Counted from the stretch's first letter, positions 33,119-45,815 are shown. The stretch: 64,000 nt of DNA from Papaver somniferum (GCF_003573695.1 NC_039368.1:17488360-17552359), one strand, 5' to 3'. The notes: a model not told the origin generated them from the sequence alone. Made by a program: numbers and translations.

Positions 33119-34649
33119 TGGTAGACACATTTTTGTGTCTGAATTGTCCTCAATGTCTCTATTGATAGTACTCGTTTTTGTCCTTATTATGGTGTTTATG
33201 TGTTTGTAGGTATTTTTTTGGAAATAAATAATTTTGGAAAAATCGGCTCGAAAAATTATGCGGAGCATCCCGTAGGACATTTGTTATTCGGACTCTCTGT
33301 TTTGGATAAGGGGCACCTCAATTTATAAGGGGCACCTGAGTTGGACACCTGCTAGTTACACTCCACAGACGGTTAGGGGGCAGTCATCTTCAAGAATTCA
33401 AATTCTGAATTTTGGCGGGAAATACTTAAACAGTTTTGGAAGAATTTCAATTGAGAAAATGAAGGGGTTATGGGTCGATTCAATGGCTGAAATTTGGTAG
33501 AGAGATGTGATATAGGTTAAGAAACACAGTATGAGTGACAGTATCGATTAACTTTGGATGGAATTATCGGTGTGATTCACAAGCCCAAAACAGAGTACGT
33601 GGACTGTAACACGAGCAAAAATATGTTTCTGTTGTGCATGGAGAAGTTCTGCTAGCGTTAGACGAATTCTGAGGCGTGATAAGCTGAATTGGAGCGTGCT
33701 AAAATGAAGTTTATGTGCGAAATTCCAAAAATGGTAAAAATATTCTCTTCACTGCCCGAGTAATTAAGGATTATTTGGAGTTATAGCGATGGATTTCAGC
33801 GTGTTTTTGAGTATAAATATGCTCCTTGGGTCTACTAGAAAGGTTGGCAAGTGAGAGGGGATAGAAGAGAGAAACACAGAGTTCAAGGGAATCGATAGAA
33901 AAACTTCCAGAGAAGAAAGTTTCTGCTGCTGCTGGAAGGGAAGAACGCGAAGAACACAATGACCAAGACAGTCGTTTATCAACAGTGACAACGACTGTCG
34001 GTTGTGGGTCGTAGTACTCTAGATACTACTGCACTTTAGGGATGTCGTTCTTTGTAACGGTGTTTGCAATAGCTATAAACATTGCAAACACCCGATTTTA
34101 TCATTTTTCTCCATTTCATCCTTGTAAACATCTTTTGAGCAATGAATATCAATTTTGAGCAAGTTTACATAATGATGAGCTAAACCCATCCTCTGGGGCA
34201 ACGGAGGAAACTATTCGGCCAATGAAAAAGGGGTAATTTATATTTTAATTATTTATGCAATTTATTATATTTAATTATTTGCCTTGAACAAAGAGTTTTT
34301 CCAAGGATTTTTATTAAATAGTTGTCATTTTAATTGATGGTATATGCTTGACTTAGAGTTTTTGATATTCCATGCTTTTAACTTACATTTATTCTTTTAT
34401 AAAATCTATTTTTGCAATAGTTAAAACTATTTAAAAGGAAAAATTTGCATAATAATATTAGAAATATCATTTTAAATTGGTAGAAAAAGTGGAATCCTTA
34501 GCCCAGTTTCTCCAAAAGTATTCCAATCACTTTGCTATTTTGCTTCACTTATAAAATTTATTTAAATCTAAAAAAATTTATCTCCTTCGCAAGTTCGAAA
34601 AGAACCCCAGTTCTTACCACTATTCACAACAACTTTTGAAAATACACTA
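33119..34649 (+). repeat. Element I 3' LTR
   Basis: Nearly identical to 27644-29173. The visible differences are a dozen or so single-base changes and short indels, including two missing bases near 33736 and an extra ATC near 34468. The last bases before the CCTAC duplication read ACACTA. Confidence 0.9.
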
Positions 34650-34733
34650 CCTACAAAAACACAATAAATACCAAAATAAACACCAACAATATATATTTTG
34701 GGTAGTAAATATGTAAGAATTAATCGCTCATCA
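34650..34733 (-). repeat. Element K 3' LTR, proximal end
   Basis: Begins with the CCTAC duplication copy (34650-34654) and continues as K LTR sequence to its minus-strand start TGATGAGCGA at 34733. It matches 50736-50823 in the 5' LTR. Confidence 0.85.
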
Positions 34734-34750
34734 CACCCCTAAACTTATAT
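34734..34750 (-). other. Polypurine tract of element K
   Basis: On the minus strand ATAAGTTTAGGGGTG abuts the 3' LTR start. One G-to-A change separates it from the tract of the sister elements. Confidence 0.75.
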
Positions 34751-35649
34751 TTTGCTAGTCCTCAAGCAAATTTATTCTAGAAAATAAAAACTCACTAGGT
34801 GTCCCTAGTGACCGAGTTATAGTATCAGGAGGGTTTACCAGAGGTGTACCCACAAAACCTTTACTTCATACCCTATCTATCTACGCAGAACCTTGAAAGG
34901 AACTAAAGAATCTCCTTGGTTGGCATACTTTCATTGACTACAGGAGGAAGTAACCTGATGCGAAATTCCAATTGTTGTACACGAGTTTGCACTAAGTATA
35001 CTAAAATTCATATATAAGTGATTGAGCTCTACTCAGATAGTTTCTAGACATCATAACCGGAGTCAACCAACCACATGGAAAGATTAAGAAGATGGATAAA
35101 GAGAAAAAAATAGATGGTTTAAAGTGAACGGTGTTTCCCATATCTGTCTGAAGGCCTCTGCCAAGATGAACGTATCCTAATGGACTAAGATACCGGTCTG
35201 ACTAATATCAACACAACTGGCATATACAAGGGGACCAGTGGTCGATAAACCTAACTCTAGGTCAACACAACTGGCATATACAAGGACACCAATGGTCCAT
35301 TTTATTGAATTTATTCTGGTTGGTCTGATGGTCTGGTCTCAATTTTTATTTATATTTTTTTGGTATCTCAATCACTCTATTTCGCCCTAGCAATGGTAAC
35401 AACTTGAATCGTGTGCCCCACCAAATCACTTAAAAAATAGTAGGATTAGGATTCAACGAGATATGACGAAACTACCATGTATTTTTTTTTTAATTCTAAC
35501 ACCTGAGCTCTGTGATTTTATGAATAACTCTTTAGATGTTTCCATATAGTCAGATTGGTTCCTCAACTCCTACAACCAAGATGTTTCCATCCACTTAGAT
35601 TGGTTAGTGCCATCCTTAATAAGCATAATTTCTAGGCTCTGGAGTTTAT
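34751..35649 (-). other. Element K 3' untranslated region
   Basis: No gene. It contains the duplicated ~57-bp module (about 35210-35300). The segment conserved downstream of the ORFs in I, M, L and J ends near 35640. The AACATTG dyad and the internal polypurine tract seen in D, I, M and J are missing here, apparently through a deletion that joins the ORF end to the distal 3' region. Confidence 0.55.
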
Positions 35650-37304
35650 TTATGGTTCGGGTTCAGGCTCTATAAAAGGGTCTAAATAAAAAGATTTCAT
35701 CGGTTGGATTTCCTCAAAGGAATTCTGAAGATTAGGCTGAAGAGTCTGGAAATACTCAACTAAGAACTTAGAAGCGCATAACAAAAGCCTGAATAATTGG
35801 GGATCCTCTAAGTCAATCAGATTTGACTCACACAGCTGACCACAATGAAAGAGGTGGTCTTCCTTAAGAAAATGTGTCGACCCCATTCTCTAAAATAATT
35901 AGGTTTAGTCTAGAAACTTAATAACCGTCACATTTGAAAATCATATGTTCCCACAATTGGAAGAAAAGTTTTTGGTGGGAAAACAAAGTCAATTTTGGTA
36001 TCATAGCCTGGTTAACCACATCAACCAGAGGATGGGTTTCTAACAACTGAGCTCTCTTATGGACACAACTAGGTTCAGGAAAAAGCATATGAAGATAATC
36101 TTGTAAGATGGTTGAGGCACAAATGTCAAGTCCTACACGAGGGAACTTTCTAAGAGAAAGGTAAGGCACCAGGATAGTGATAATCACCCCCAAACTTAGA
36201 ATTTTCAGTGTCTCTAGGTAGACTAGTCACAATTTCCCTAATTTCTAAATCATTAGATTACTGAAAATGGTAAATTGATTCTTCTAATTTGTTATCAGGT
36301 GCATCCTCACTCATTTTTACGAGTTCATTTTCTTTGTCTAAGACTGTTGTTTCTAAATCGCTAGACTCAAAATAAACTCGTTCCTCTAAACCATCATCAC
36401 AATCATATAAAGGATTATCAGAGAAAGTTTCTAGTAAAGGCTCATTAACTAAGGTGTTAATCAAAGTTACTTCCTCTGATTCACTAATAGGCACATCTAA
36501 TAATGGATTATCCAACACACTGCAGGCTAAAGGATCATGAACTACATCGTCTAAAACGGTGGTATCCCTAGTCAAATCCTCATCCTTTTGAATAAGTGAA
36601 TAATTATTAAAATTATTTGGATTTGTACTAGAAACAAAACTATCATTATAAAGCTCAATCGGAGTAATAAATTCCTGATCACTATGCCTACATATTTCAT
36701 GTTCTTCATCAATACTATCCTCATCATAATCATCATTATAATAACATGAAAATGATCGAACCTCATCTAAACAAGTAGTGTTACCAATTCTAACCTCTTC
36801 ATCTTGATTATTATAAACATTATACTCATTTTCACGGGTTATATAGGAAAGAATGTATTGGCAATCACGAGTAATTCGAGCTTCTCTTTCTTCCGTCTCT
36901 AATTCAAGCCTACGTGTTGACTCAGCAAACTCACGTGTTGACTCAGTTAATTTACATGTTGACTCAGCTAACTTCCTGAGGGTATATTCTAAAGAAGTTT
37001 CACTCTTTTTTACCGTTATTTCGTCCATAACTAAGTCATTTGTGTCCGCTAACTTATGTGTCGACTCAAGTAACTTACGCGTTGACTCAAGTATCTTACA
37101 TGCTTCATATAGAGGAGAGGAATTATAAGAATCTTGCTCGTATGACCGGTTGGCATGTGGATAATAAGTGGGCTCACCATGGTATGACCCATATCCTTCA
37201 AAAGTTTGGCGTTCCCAACCACTATTCACACTATGGTCATAAAAAGAATAATGTTCATGTTGCTCAGTCGAATAATCATTGTATTGGCTATACCAGTTCG
37301 ACAT
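35650..37304 (-). pseudogene. MSNWY protein of element K
   Basis: Function unknown. The start ATG at 37304 gives MSNWYSQYNDYSTEQHEHYS, and the frame stays open for 348 codons to 36258. The C-terminal domain continues in fragments (36193-35918 and 35886-35650) after a stop and frame changes. Residues about 80-150 carry heptad-like repeats of the form xESTRKLL / AESTCKLT / TESTREFA / AESTRRLE encoded by 21-bp tandem units (about 36900-37110). This is a strong coiled-coil candidate, expanded relative to element D. A central acidic region follows (CYYNDDYDEDSIDEEHE). Its N-terminal 350 residues are the best-preserved version in the window. Confidence 0.65.
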
Positions 37305-37643
37305 CCTAACTGCAAGGGAATTCTAAACAAGCACAAAGAAGGCTGACTCGACCACGACAAGCCTATTTTATCTAGTAAACAAAAAGCATGTTGGCTCCAC
37401 TTAGATTGTTTCTAGACCAACATCTATTCTTTCGAAAAGGAATTCGTTACAATCTGAGCAAACCTCTCTGGAATCAATCCTAGTTAAAGTAAGTTGAATA
37501 GAGACGAGGGAAGCTCAGTGGAGCTTTGATACCCAAGGCCTCACCAGAGTTACAAGGCGGCGTATTCAACTCACAGAAACCATCATGAACTTCAATGTAT
37601 GCTCAAAAGAGTAACCAATTTTTTCCGAACGACTTTCCTAATG
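37305..37643 (-). other. Element K leader, segment left of M
   Basis: Non-coding leader immediately upstream of the MSNWY ORF. On the minus strand a TTGTTTAG/AATTCCC acceptor-like site lies just before the ORF (about 37320-37330). The part 37392-37643 is repeated, nearly identically, at 48475-48722 on the other side of element M. Confidence 0.7.
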
Positions 37644-39187
37644 TGATTTTTAGATAATGGTAAAAGTGGTTCGATTCTCAGACTTGTGAAGGATATTAAT
37701 TAGACTTAAATTCTAATATTAAAATAGAAAACTCACTAAAAATTATAGAAAACTCAATCAACGATGATATCAATATTAAAAGAAACACTGAGGCTAAGAT
37801 TTCACTATTTTCCAAGTTCAAAGTGATTAAACCAATACTTATATTTATGCAATTTTCTTGTTTAATTTGATTCTAAAATATTACAACAAGTAGATTTTCA
37901 AAAGTAATAATTGTAAATACCAAGTATGAAGCATCAAAAGTCTTAAAACTAAGCATACTCCATCAAAATAGATCACAATCACTCAAATAAAAATCATATT
38001 CAATAATAGTTCAAGGCAAATAAACATATAATTATTGCAAATAAAAAGAGAAAATAGAATATACCACTTTTTGTTGGAAAAATAGCTTCCTCTATCGCCT
38101 CAGCAATGGGGTTTAGCTCCTCATATTAATCATGATCTCAAAATATGTGTTTGTTGCTCAAAAGATGATTAAAAGAGTGAAAAGTAATAACACAGACTGT
38201 TTGCAACAGTGTATTGGTGTTGCAAAACAGCTGTTACAATGGAACTGTTACAGAAAAACTGTTGCTTTGTCGCTGATTTTAAGACCCTAGAATAGACTGC
38301 CCTGAACAGCTTAATGTTCTTCAGCTGTTAAACAACGACACTTTCTGCGACTGTTTACCGGCGTCAATGTTCTTCGCGTTCTTCCTTCAGCAGCACAGCA
38401 GAGAAACAGAGTTTGGTAAAGCTCTGATTTCTTCTTCTCTGGCTCTCCTTAGGTTCCCAAACTCTCGACACCTCTTCTATATGACCCAAGACATCTATTT
38501 ATATCAAAAATACCGATTAAATCTCTCCCAAATCTTCCAAAATCTCTTTCCTTCTCTTCACGGCCAAGTTGGGCAATTTTTGTTTTAGGATTTCTACGCG
38601 TTTCTGAGCTTTCCTTTTTATTCTAAACTCTTCCTTAGATAGATACAAATCTTTGGGAAGGTTTACAGCTTTAATCTCTCTAAAATTCCCTAAAACAGGT
38701 CACACACGTGACTTTCCATATTTTCTGTTGTGAGAAAAATCCGTCGATTGAGCCCAGTCTAATCGATTTAAACACCCATATCAGATTCCTAGACCCATAA
38801 GGAGTCTATCCTATGAAAATCAGAGGTTTAATCGACCTCAAACTCCTCCAAATCACGATTGCCAAAACTGTTCTTCACTGCACTTTTCCCGCCAAACCTG
38901 GTTTTTGAATGTTGAAGATGGTTGCCCCTTATCCAGAGTAGGGGTGCGATATAGCAACTGCCTGGAAATGGGATGCCCCTTAGTAATTAGGTTACCCCTT
39001 ATCCAAAGTGAGAGTCCGAATAGCAAATGTCCTCCGGGTGCTTTCCGACAACTTTTCGAGCCAATTTTTTCCAAAAATGTTTATTAGCCAAAAATACCTA
39101 CAAATAAAAAAACACCATAATAAGTACAAAAATGAGCCCTAACATATATAGAATCGAGACAAATCGGACACAAAAATGTGTCTATCA
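37644..39187 (-). repeat. Element M 3' LTR
   Basis: The minus-strand start TGATAGACAC is at 39187, preceded by the polypurine tract. U3 shows three GGATAAGGGG / CTAAGGGGCA-type repeats (about 38920-39005 on the + strand as CCCCTTATCC). It is homologous throughout to 46915-48474. Open frames at 38367-38588 and elsewhere are LTR shadows. Confidence 0.88.
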
Positions 39188-39202
39188 AATACCCCCAAAC
39201 CT
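39188..39202 (-). other. Polypurine tract of element M
   Basis: On the minus strand AGGTTTGGGGGTATT abuts the LTR start. Confidence 0.85.
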
Positions 39203-40396
39203 ATTATTTGCTAGTCCTCGAGCAAAAATAAAATAGAAATAAAATCCTAACTCACTGTCGCAGGCATCGTCGATTGCATTTAGCGTATGCAATAAGCCTT
39301 TAAACCCCTAGGTGTCCCTAGTGGCGGAGTGTTGTCTCCGGAGGGCTTACCAGAGGTATACCCACAAAACCTTTATACTCCAGACCCTAGCTATCTACAC
39401 AGAACCTTGGAAGGCACTAAAGAATCTCCTTGGTTGGCATACTTATTGACTACAGGAGGAAGTACCCTGATGCGAAATTCCAATTGTTGTACACGAGTTT
39501 GCACTCAAGCATACTAAAATTCATATGAAGTGACAGAGCTCTACTCAGATAGTCGCACTATGGACATCAATATCCGGAGTCAAAACTAATCACATGGATA
39601 GATCAAGAAGATGGATATAGAAAAACATAGATGGTTTTGATGTTTACTAGGTGAACGGTGTTTCTCATATCTGTCTGAAGGCCTCCGCCAAAATGAACCT
39701 ATCCTAATGGACTGATATAGTCTGACTAATATCAACACACTGGCATATACAAGGGAACCAGTGTGATAATCCTAACTCTAGGTCAACACAACTGGCATAT
39801 ACAAGGGTTCCAGTGGTCGACTTTATTGAATTTATTCCAGTTGGTCTGATGGTCTGGTCTTTTTTTTTTTTTTTTTTGTATCTCAATCACTCTAATTCAC
39901 CCTAGCATTGGTAACAACTTGAATCGTGAGCCCCACCTAATCACTTAGAGAAACATAGTTTAAAAACAAAACAAAATAAAAACAGAAGTGAAAAGGACTC
40001 AACGAGATATGGTGAAACTATCATGTTATTTCTAACACCTGAGCTCTGTGCTTTTATGAATAGACTCTTTAGATGTTGCCATCTAGTCAGATTGGTTCCT
40101 CAACTCCTACAACCAAAATGCTTCCATCCACTTAGATTGGTTAGTGCCATCCTTAATAGGGATAAATTTCTAGGCTCTGGAGTTTATTTATTGCAACGAA
40201 AAGGTAACAAAAAGTTCTACCCCACCCCCAAACTTAAATCTAACATTGTCCTCAATGTTTCTAATCAAAGAACAGTACCAAAAATATAAGTAACATGAGG
40301 AAATAGTAAAGAGAGAAGTCGGAAAGATAGTACCTGGGTGAAGTGTAACCAAAAACCTACAAAAATATTATACAACATACAAAATCGCCTCGATGG
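39203..40396 (-). promoter_or_regulatory. Element M 3' untranslated region
   Basis: No coding sequence. The dyad AACATTG-AGGA-CAATGTT lies at 40242-40259 and the internal polypurine-like tract at 40224-40235 (read on the minus strand). The ~57-bp duplicated module is at about 39735-39825 and a 19-base T run (+ strand) lies near 39861-39879. The same elements occur in I and J, which lack pol. Confidence 0.6.
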
Positions 40397-41783
40397 TCAA
40401 TCAAGGTAAACAGGGTCCTCCAGAGGGACCTCCTCAACATCACCTGTAGGAAAAGGCTCTAAAAAGGGCTTCAATCGCTGACCGTTAACCTTCGAAGAAC
40501 TACTACCATCTGGTGTCTCAATCTCAACAGCGCCATGAGGAAAAACAGTACGGACCACAAAAGGACCGGTCCACCGAGAGCGCAACTTCCCGGGGAATAG
40601 ATGCAAACGAGTGTCATACAGAAGAACTTTTTGACCTGGAGAAAATGACTTTCGTAAAATATTCCTATCATGCACAAGTTTCATTTTGTTCTTATACTCC
40701 TTAGCACTATCGTATGCATCTCTACGAATCTCGTCCAACTCATTGAGCTGGAGCTTTCTTTGAGCTCCTGCCTTGTCAAGTGAAAAGTTTAAGTTCTTAA
40801 TAGCCCAATAGGCTCGATGCTCTAACTCAACAGGCAGGTGACATGCCTTGCCAAACACTAAACGATAAGGTGACATTCCAATGGGTGTCTTAAACGCAGT
40901 ACGGTAAGCCCATAAGGCATCAGTAAGCCTCGACGACCAGTCTTTCCTATTTGGATTAACTGTTTTCTCTAGAATACGTTTAATTTCCCTATTGGAAACC
41001 TCTACCTGACCACTAGTCTGAGGGTGATATGGGGTTGCTACTTTATGGGTAATACCGTATTGTTTCATTAAAAGAGAAACGGTCTATTACAAAAGTGTGA
41101 ACCTCCATCACTAATTATAGCTCGCGGCGTACCAAAACGTGTAAGTATATTCTCTTTCAAAAACTGGACTACGACCCTGTGGTCATTCGTTTACACGGAA
41201 CCGCCTCAACCCACTTAGACACATAGTCTACAGCGACAAGTATGTAAAGATAACCAAACGAAATAGGAAATGGACCCATAAAATCAATGCCCCACACATC
41301 AAAGACCTCAATCACTAAAATAGGGTTCAAAGGCATCATATTTCTACGGGAAATGGTTCCTAACTTCTGGCAACGCTCACAAGAAACACAATGACTATGG
41401 GAATCTTTAAACAACGAAGGCCAGTAAAATCCACACTGCAAAATCTTAGCAGCAGTCTTCTTAGCACTAAAATGACCCCCACATGCATGTTCATGACAAA
41501 AGGAGATAATACTAGACTGGTCACTCTCAGATACACATCTCCTAATAATCTGGTCCGGACAATACTTAAACAGATAAGGATCGTCCCAAAAGAAATGCTT
41601 AACCTCGGCTAAAAACCTAGAACGATCTTGCTTACCCCAATGTTGAGGGGTTCGACCAGTAACAAGATAATTCACTATATTTGCATACCAAGGTGATTGG
41701 GAAACAGAGAACAATTGTTCATCAGGAAAGCTATCCCTTATAGGAAGGGAATCACTAGGGGAACTAACAACTAGCCTAGACAA
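40397..41783 (-). pseudogene. pol: Athila-type integrase, frameshifted
   Basis: Integrase inserts the element cDNA into the genome. The first frame (41783-41169) has the zinc-binding HHCC module (HEHACGGHF, then CVSCERCQK) and the first catalytic Asp in WGIDFMGPFP. The second catalytic Asp (SDGGSHF) lies in the gap at about 41090-41165, where the frame shifts. The last frame (41068-40397) carries the catalytic Glu region [16 protein letters not shown], the conserved [14 protein letters not shown] and a basic C-terminal domain ([18 protein letters not shown]) ending near EDPVYLD. All three catalytic positions are still readable, but in different frames. It overlaps the RNase H frame at 41771-41783 through another frameshift. 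Confidence 0.9.
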
Positions 41784-44488
41784 GTGTCTGCTACTACATT
41801 TTCTGCACCCTTTTTGTCTCTAATGTCTGGGGAAAATTCCTGTAACAATAGGATCCATCTAATCAATCTAGGTTTGGTATCCTTCTTAGATAAAAGGTAT
41901 TTCAAAGCAGCATGATCTGTATAGATTATGATCTTAGAACCTAATAGGTAGGACCTAAACTTATCCAAGGCAAACACGATGGCTAAAAGTTCCTTCTCGG
42001 TAGTTGTGTAGTTCATTTGGGCATCATTCAGAGTTTTGCTAGCATAATAAATCACATGAAGTAATTTGTTTTCTCGTTGTCCTAAAACGACGCCTATAGC
42101 ATAATCTGAAGAATCACACATAATCTCAAAGGGTAGGTTCCAGTTAGGTGCCTGGACTATCGGGGCAGTAGTGAGTAAAGTTTTAAGCTTCTCAAAAGCC
42201 TCTAAACAAGCATCATCAAAGACAAACTTAACATCTTTTGCAAGCAAATTGCAAAGAGGTCTAGAAATCAAGCTAAAATCCTTAATGAATCGACGGTAAA
42301 AACCTGCATGCCCTAGGAATGACCTAATATCTTTTACGGTTTTTGGGACCTGTAAAGTCTTAATAAGGTCAACTTTGGCTTTGTCTACCTCTATACCCTT
42401 TGAAGAGACGATGTGCCCTAATACAATTCCTGATTTAACCATGAAATGGCATTTTTCCCAATTAAGCACTAAATTTTTTTCCTTACACCTAGTCAACACT
42501 AATGTCAAATGATGCAAGCACTCATCGAAAGATGAACCAAACACTGAAAAATCATCCATAAAGACCTCTAAGAACCGTTCTACCATATCAGAAAATATGC
42601 TCATCATACAACGCTGAAAAGTTGCAGGGGCATTACATAGCCCGAAAGGCATGCGTCTATACGCAAAGGTACCAAAGGGACAGGTAAAAGTGGTTTTCTC
42701 TTGGTCTTCTGGGGCAATAACGATCTGATTATAACCGGAGTAGCCATCTAAGAAGCAATAGTGACTATGTCCAGCTAATCGCTCTAGCATTTGGTCGATA
42801 AAAGGAAGGGGAAAGTGATCCTTCCTTGTGACCTTGTTCAATTTCCTATAGTCAATACACACACGCCATCCCGTGGTCACTCGGGTTGGGATTAATTCAT
42901 TATTATCATTCTGGACTACAGTGATACCTGATTTCTTGGGGACAACCTGAACAGGGCTGACCCACTTACTGTCTGAAATTGGGTAAATAATACCCGCATC
43001 TAACAACTTAAGCACCTCTTTTCGAACTACCTCTTTCATGTTAGGGTTCAGTCGACGTTGCATCTCCCTAGAAGGTTTGGAGTCTTCCTCTAAATGAATC
43101 TGATGCATACACACAGTAGGACTTATACCCTTAATGTCTTCTATAGTCCACCCTAAAGCTTCCTTATTGTGTTGAAGTACATTTACTAGCCTACTTTCCT
43201 GATCACTATCCATATTGGAAGCTACAATCACAGGTAAAGTCTCAGATGGGCCTAAAAACACATACTTTAGAGTATCGGGAAGTGGTTTAAGGTCCAACTT
43301 TGGGGGCTCTTCTAAAGAAGGAATTAGGGTAGTTTCAGAAACTGGTAACGGTTCAAACCTAGCTTTCCATCTATCAGTGTCTAACACAGGGGTAGAATCT
43401 AATAGAGCATTCACCTGTTCAATAGTGTTATCGTCGTCAAAATCTAAACCAAAATGGGATAAACAACTTTCTAATGGGTCTTCAGACAATATGTTTGGTA
43501 ATGACTCCTGAACTAAGGCTTCTATCATGTTCACCTCCTCAACACATGTGACATCTAGCTCATGAGGTTGCTTACTGACATTAAAAATGTTCATCTCCAT
43601 AATCATATTACCTAAAGATAAACTCATCATACCATTTCGACAGTTAATGATCGCATTAGACGTAGCTAAAAATGGGCGACATAAAATCACAGGTATCTGG
43701 TTCTCTGGGTCAGGGACAGGTTGGGTATCTAGGGCCACGAAATCCACTGGATAAATAAACTTGTCGACCTCAATAAGAACATCCTCAATAACACCTCGAG
43801 GGATTTTAACAGACCTATCAGCTAACTGCAGTGTCATCTGAGTAGGTTTCATTTCACCAAGTCCTAGCTATAAGTATATATGGAATGACAGTAAGTTCAC
43901 ACTGGCTCCTAAGTCAAGTAAAGCTTTTTCTACCCGGAAGTTACCTATTGTGCAAGCAATGGTAGGAGAACCTGGGTCTTTGTACTTTGGAGTTGTGGTG
44001 TTCTGAATGATTGAACTTACGTGACTAGCTAAAAAGGCTTTCTTATGGACGCTAAGTTTTCGCTTTCGCGTACACATATCCTTAAGGAACTTGGCATAAG
44101 CAGGAATTTGCCTAATTGCATCTAATAAGGGAAGGTTTATGGTAACTTGCTTAAAAACCTCCACTATGTCATTAAAGTTCGATTCCTTCTTTGTTGGTAC
44201 TAATAGCTGAGGAAATTGGGCTCTAGGCCTAAAATCAGAACTTTCAGGAACCGAATTCACATCATCAGAAACTTTATCAGTCACTTCAGCTACTGGTTCT
44301 GAGAGGTGAGATCCTGAGGGGTGAACTACAATATGTTCACTATCGGGCATGGTTACCTTATTGTCTACAACTCTACCACTTCTAAGGGTTCTAACAACAT
44401 TCAATTGATTCGATGGTTTTGCACCTAATTCATGAACTCCTCTAGGGTTGGGTTGTGTTTGACTAGGAAACTTACCTTTTTCTCTCAA
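41771..44488 (-). pseudogene. pol: Athila-type gag C-terminus, protease, RT and RNase H, one internal stop
   Basis: One frame runs from 44488 to 41771, interrupted by a stop at 43866-43868. The first part is the Gag C-terminal region and a protease start with DLGASVNLL (about 43880-43905). The second frame (693 codons from 43852) holds the rest of the protease (MTLQLADRSVKIPRGVIEDV), an acidic linker, RT (residues about 265-500: WRVCIDYRKLNK; DGYSGYNQI; MPFGLCNAPATF; catalytic FMDDFSVFG at 431-439) and RNase H (CDSSDYAIGVVLGQ at 579; EKELLAIVFAL; YTDHAAL at 645). These motifs, especially VFMDDFSVFG and DLGAS, are typical of the Athila branch. The frame closes ADTCLG near 41771 by a frameshift before integrase. 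Confidence 0.92.
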
Positions 44489-45815
44489 AGAATCACTTAT
44501 CAGACCAACCTGGGTTTTTAAATCGGAAATAGCCTGACTATTTTCTTGTCCTATCCTGTTACTAGCTTGTAGACTCTATTCTACGGATAACTAGAATTTT
44601 GCAGTTTGCTGAGTTAACAAGGCGAGAGATTCCTCTAAACTTAGGATTTTCTTATCTGACTGATTCTGAAACTGAGCTAGTCCTGAAGGATTCTTAGTAT
44701 AGCCAAAACCTGGGGGAGCATTAGAATTACTAAACTGACCTTGACTTTGGCCCTTAGACCACGAAAGGTTCGGATGGTTTCTCCAACCAGGATTATAGGT
44801 TTCTGAATATGGGTCAATCTTTTGACGGTTATCAAATCTAGTGTTATTATAAAGAGCATTGGCCACTTCTAAGGCTTCCCCAAAAGGCTCCACTCTAACA
44901 CTAGTCTGGCCACTTCTAAGGCTTCTAACCTTTTTGTTATAGCAACAATTTTGGCATCTGATTCATAGCCTCCTTCTACCCTATTAACGTTTCCTCTACT
45001 TATTAGAATTTTTTTCTGGGGTGCCCTACTATTTTACCATTGCTGGGTTTTTTCGGCGATTTCATTAAAAAATTCCATCGCCGCATCAATAGTTTAGTTT
45101 TCAAATCGACCAGTGCATAGAGACTCAACCATGGTCGTTGTGGAATAATCTAAACCCTCATAAAGGATCTGAACTAGCCTAACCTTTTCTAAACCATGAT
45201 GAGGACACTGGGATAATAAATCATTGAACCTTTACAAATACCTATATAAAGATTCTCCCTCTTGTTGTGAAAATGTGCATATTTTCGTCCTAATAGACGA
45301 TGTTTTGTGCCTAGGGGAAAACTTATTGAAAAAGGCAGATGTAAGTTGTTCATATGTCTCAATTGACTCGGATTCAAAACTATACATCCACGACTTGGCC
45401 TTATCTTTCATGGAAAATGGGAATAACCTAAGTTTCAAAGCATCATCATCTAAGCCTCTAATTTTTAGAGTACTACAAATTTCCTCAAAATCCCTAACAT
45501 GGTAATAAGGGTTTTCATTTTCTTTCCCTAAAAATATTGGGAGCATCTGTAAGGTCCCAGGTTTCAGTTCATAGGGTGCCTCCGTTTCAGTTAACTTAAT
45601 ACACGAAGGACGGGTAGTCCTAGTTGGATTCAACAAAGCTTTCAAAGTTTCCATGGCGCTATCGGAGCAACAGGGATTCTCTCCTCAGTCAAAGAACGTT
45701 CAAAACCAGACTCTTCAAAAGCCGGACTTTCTAGATTAAGGTAATCGAGACGCTTAGAACTACTAGCTTTCTCTTTAACAAATCTACATAGTGCGTCTCT
45801 TTTACGTTCAGGCAT
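44489..45815 (-). pseudogene. gag: Athila-type gag of element M, several frameshifts
   Basis: The start ATG at 45815 (MPERKRDAL) follows the leader. Coding moves between frames at about 45650, 45232 and 44893. Recognisable parts are LLNPTRTTRPSCI, a capsid start LPIFLGKENENPYYHVRDFEE, then FPFSMKDKAKSWMYSFESESI and FFNKFSPRHKTS (about 45330-45560). After these come a stop-ridden stretch to about 44895 and a Gly/Asn/Gln-rich segment FSNSNAPPGFGY with a coiled-coil-like LSLEESLALLTQQT (44893-44591). No CCHC zinc knuckle is visible. Close relatives with the same order are at 56361-54060 and 63136-60643. Confidence 0.85.

Larger units (their letters stand above)
27644..34649 (+). mobile_element. 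Element I: complete non-autonomous MSNWY element
   Basis: 5' LTR 27644-29173, primer site 29180-29197, leader to 30260, damaged MSNWY ORF 30261-31783, 3' region, polypurine tract 33104-33118, 3' LTR 33119-34649. It is flanked by CCTAC at 27639-27643 and 34650-34654. The two LTRs differ by roughly a dozen substitutions plus a few short indels over 1.53 kb, so the insertion is recent. No gag or pol coding is present, so it needs proteins from another element, and Athila-type M is the natural candidate. Confidence 0.9.

Noticed and set aside
36853..37309. Plus-strand frames opposite the K ORF
   Set aside because: Shadows of the 21-bp heptad repeats in the MSNWY ORF.
39861..39879. Poly-T runs as transcription terminators or SINE tails
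   Set aside because: Run length varies freely among copies at the same site, no SINE body or target duplication adjoins them, and the surrounding sequence is ordinary 3' region.
39203..40396. Possible envelope-like ORF after integrase in M
   Set aside because: No long open frame or membrane segment is present; the region is homologous to the untranslated 3' regions of the pol-less elements.
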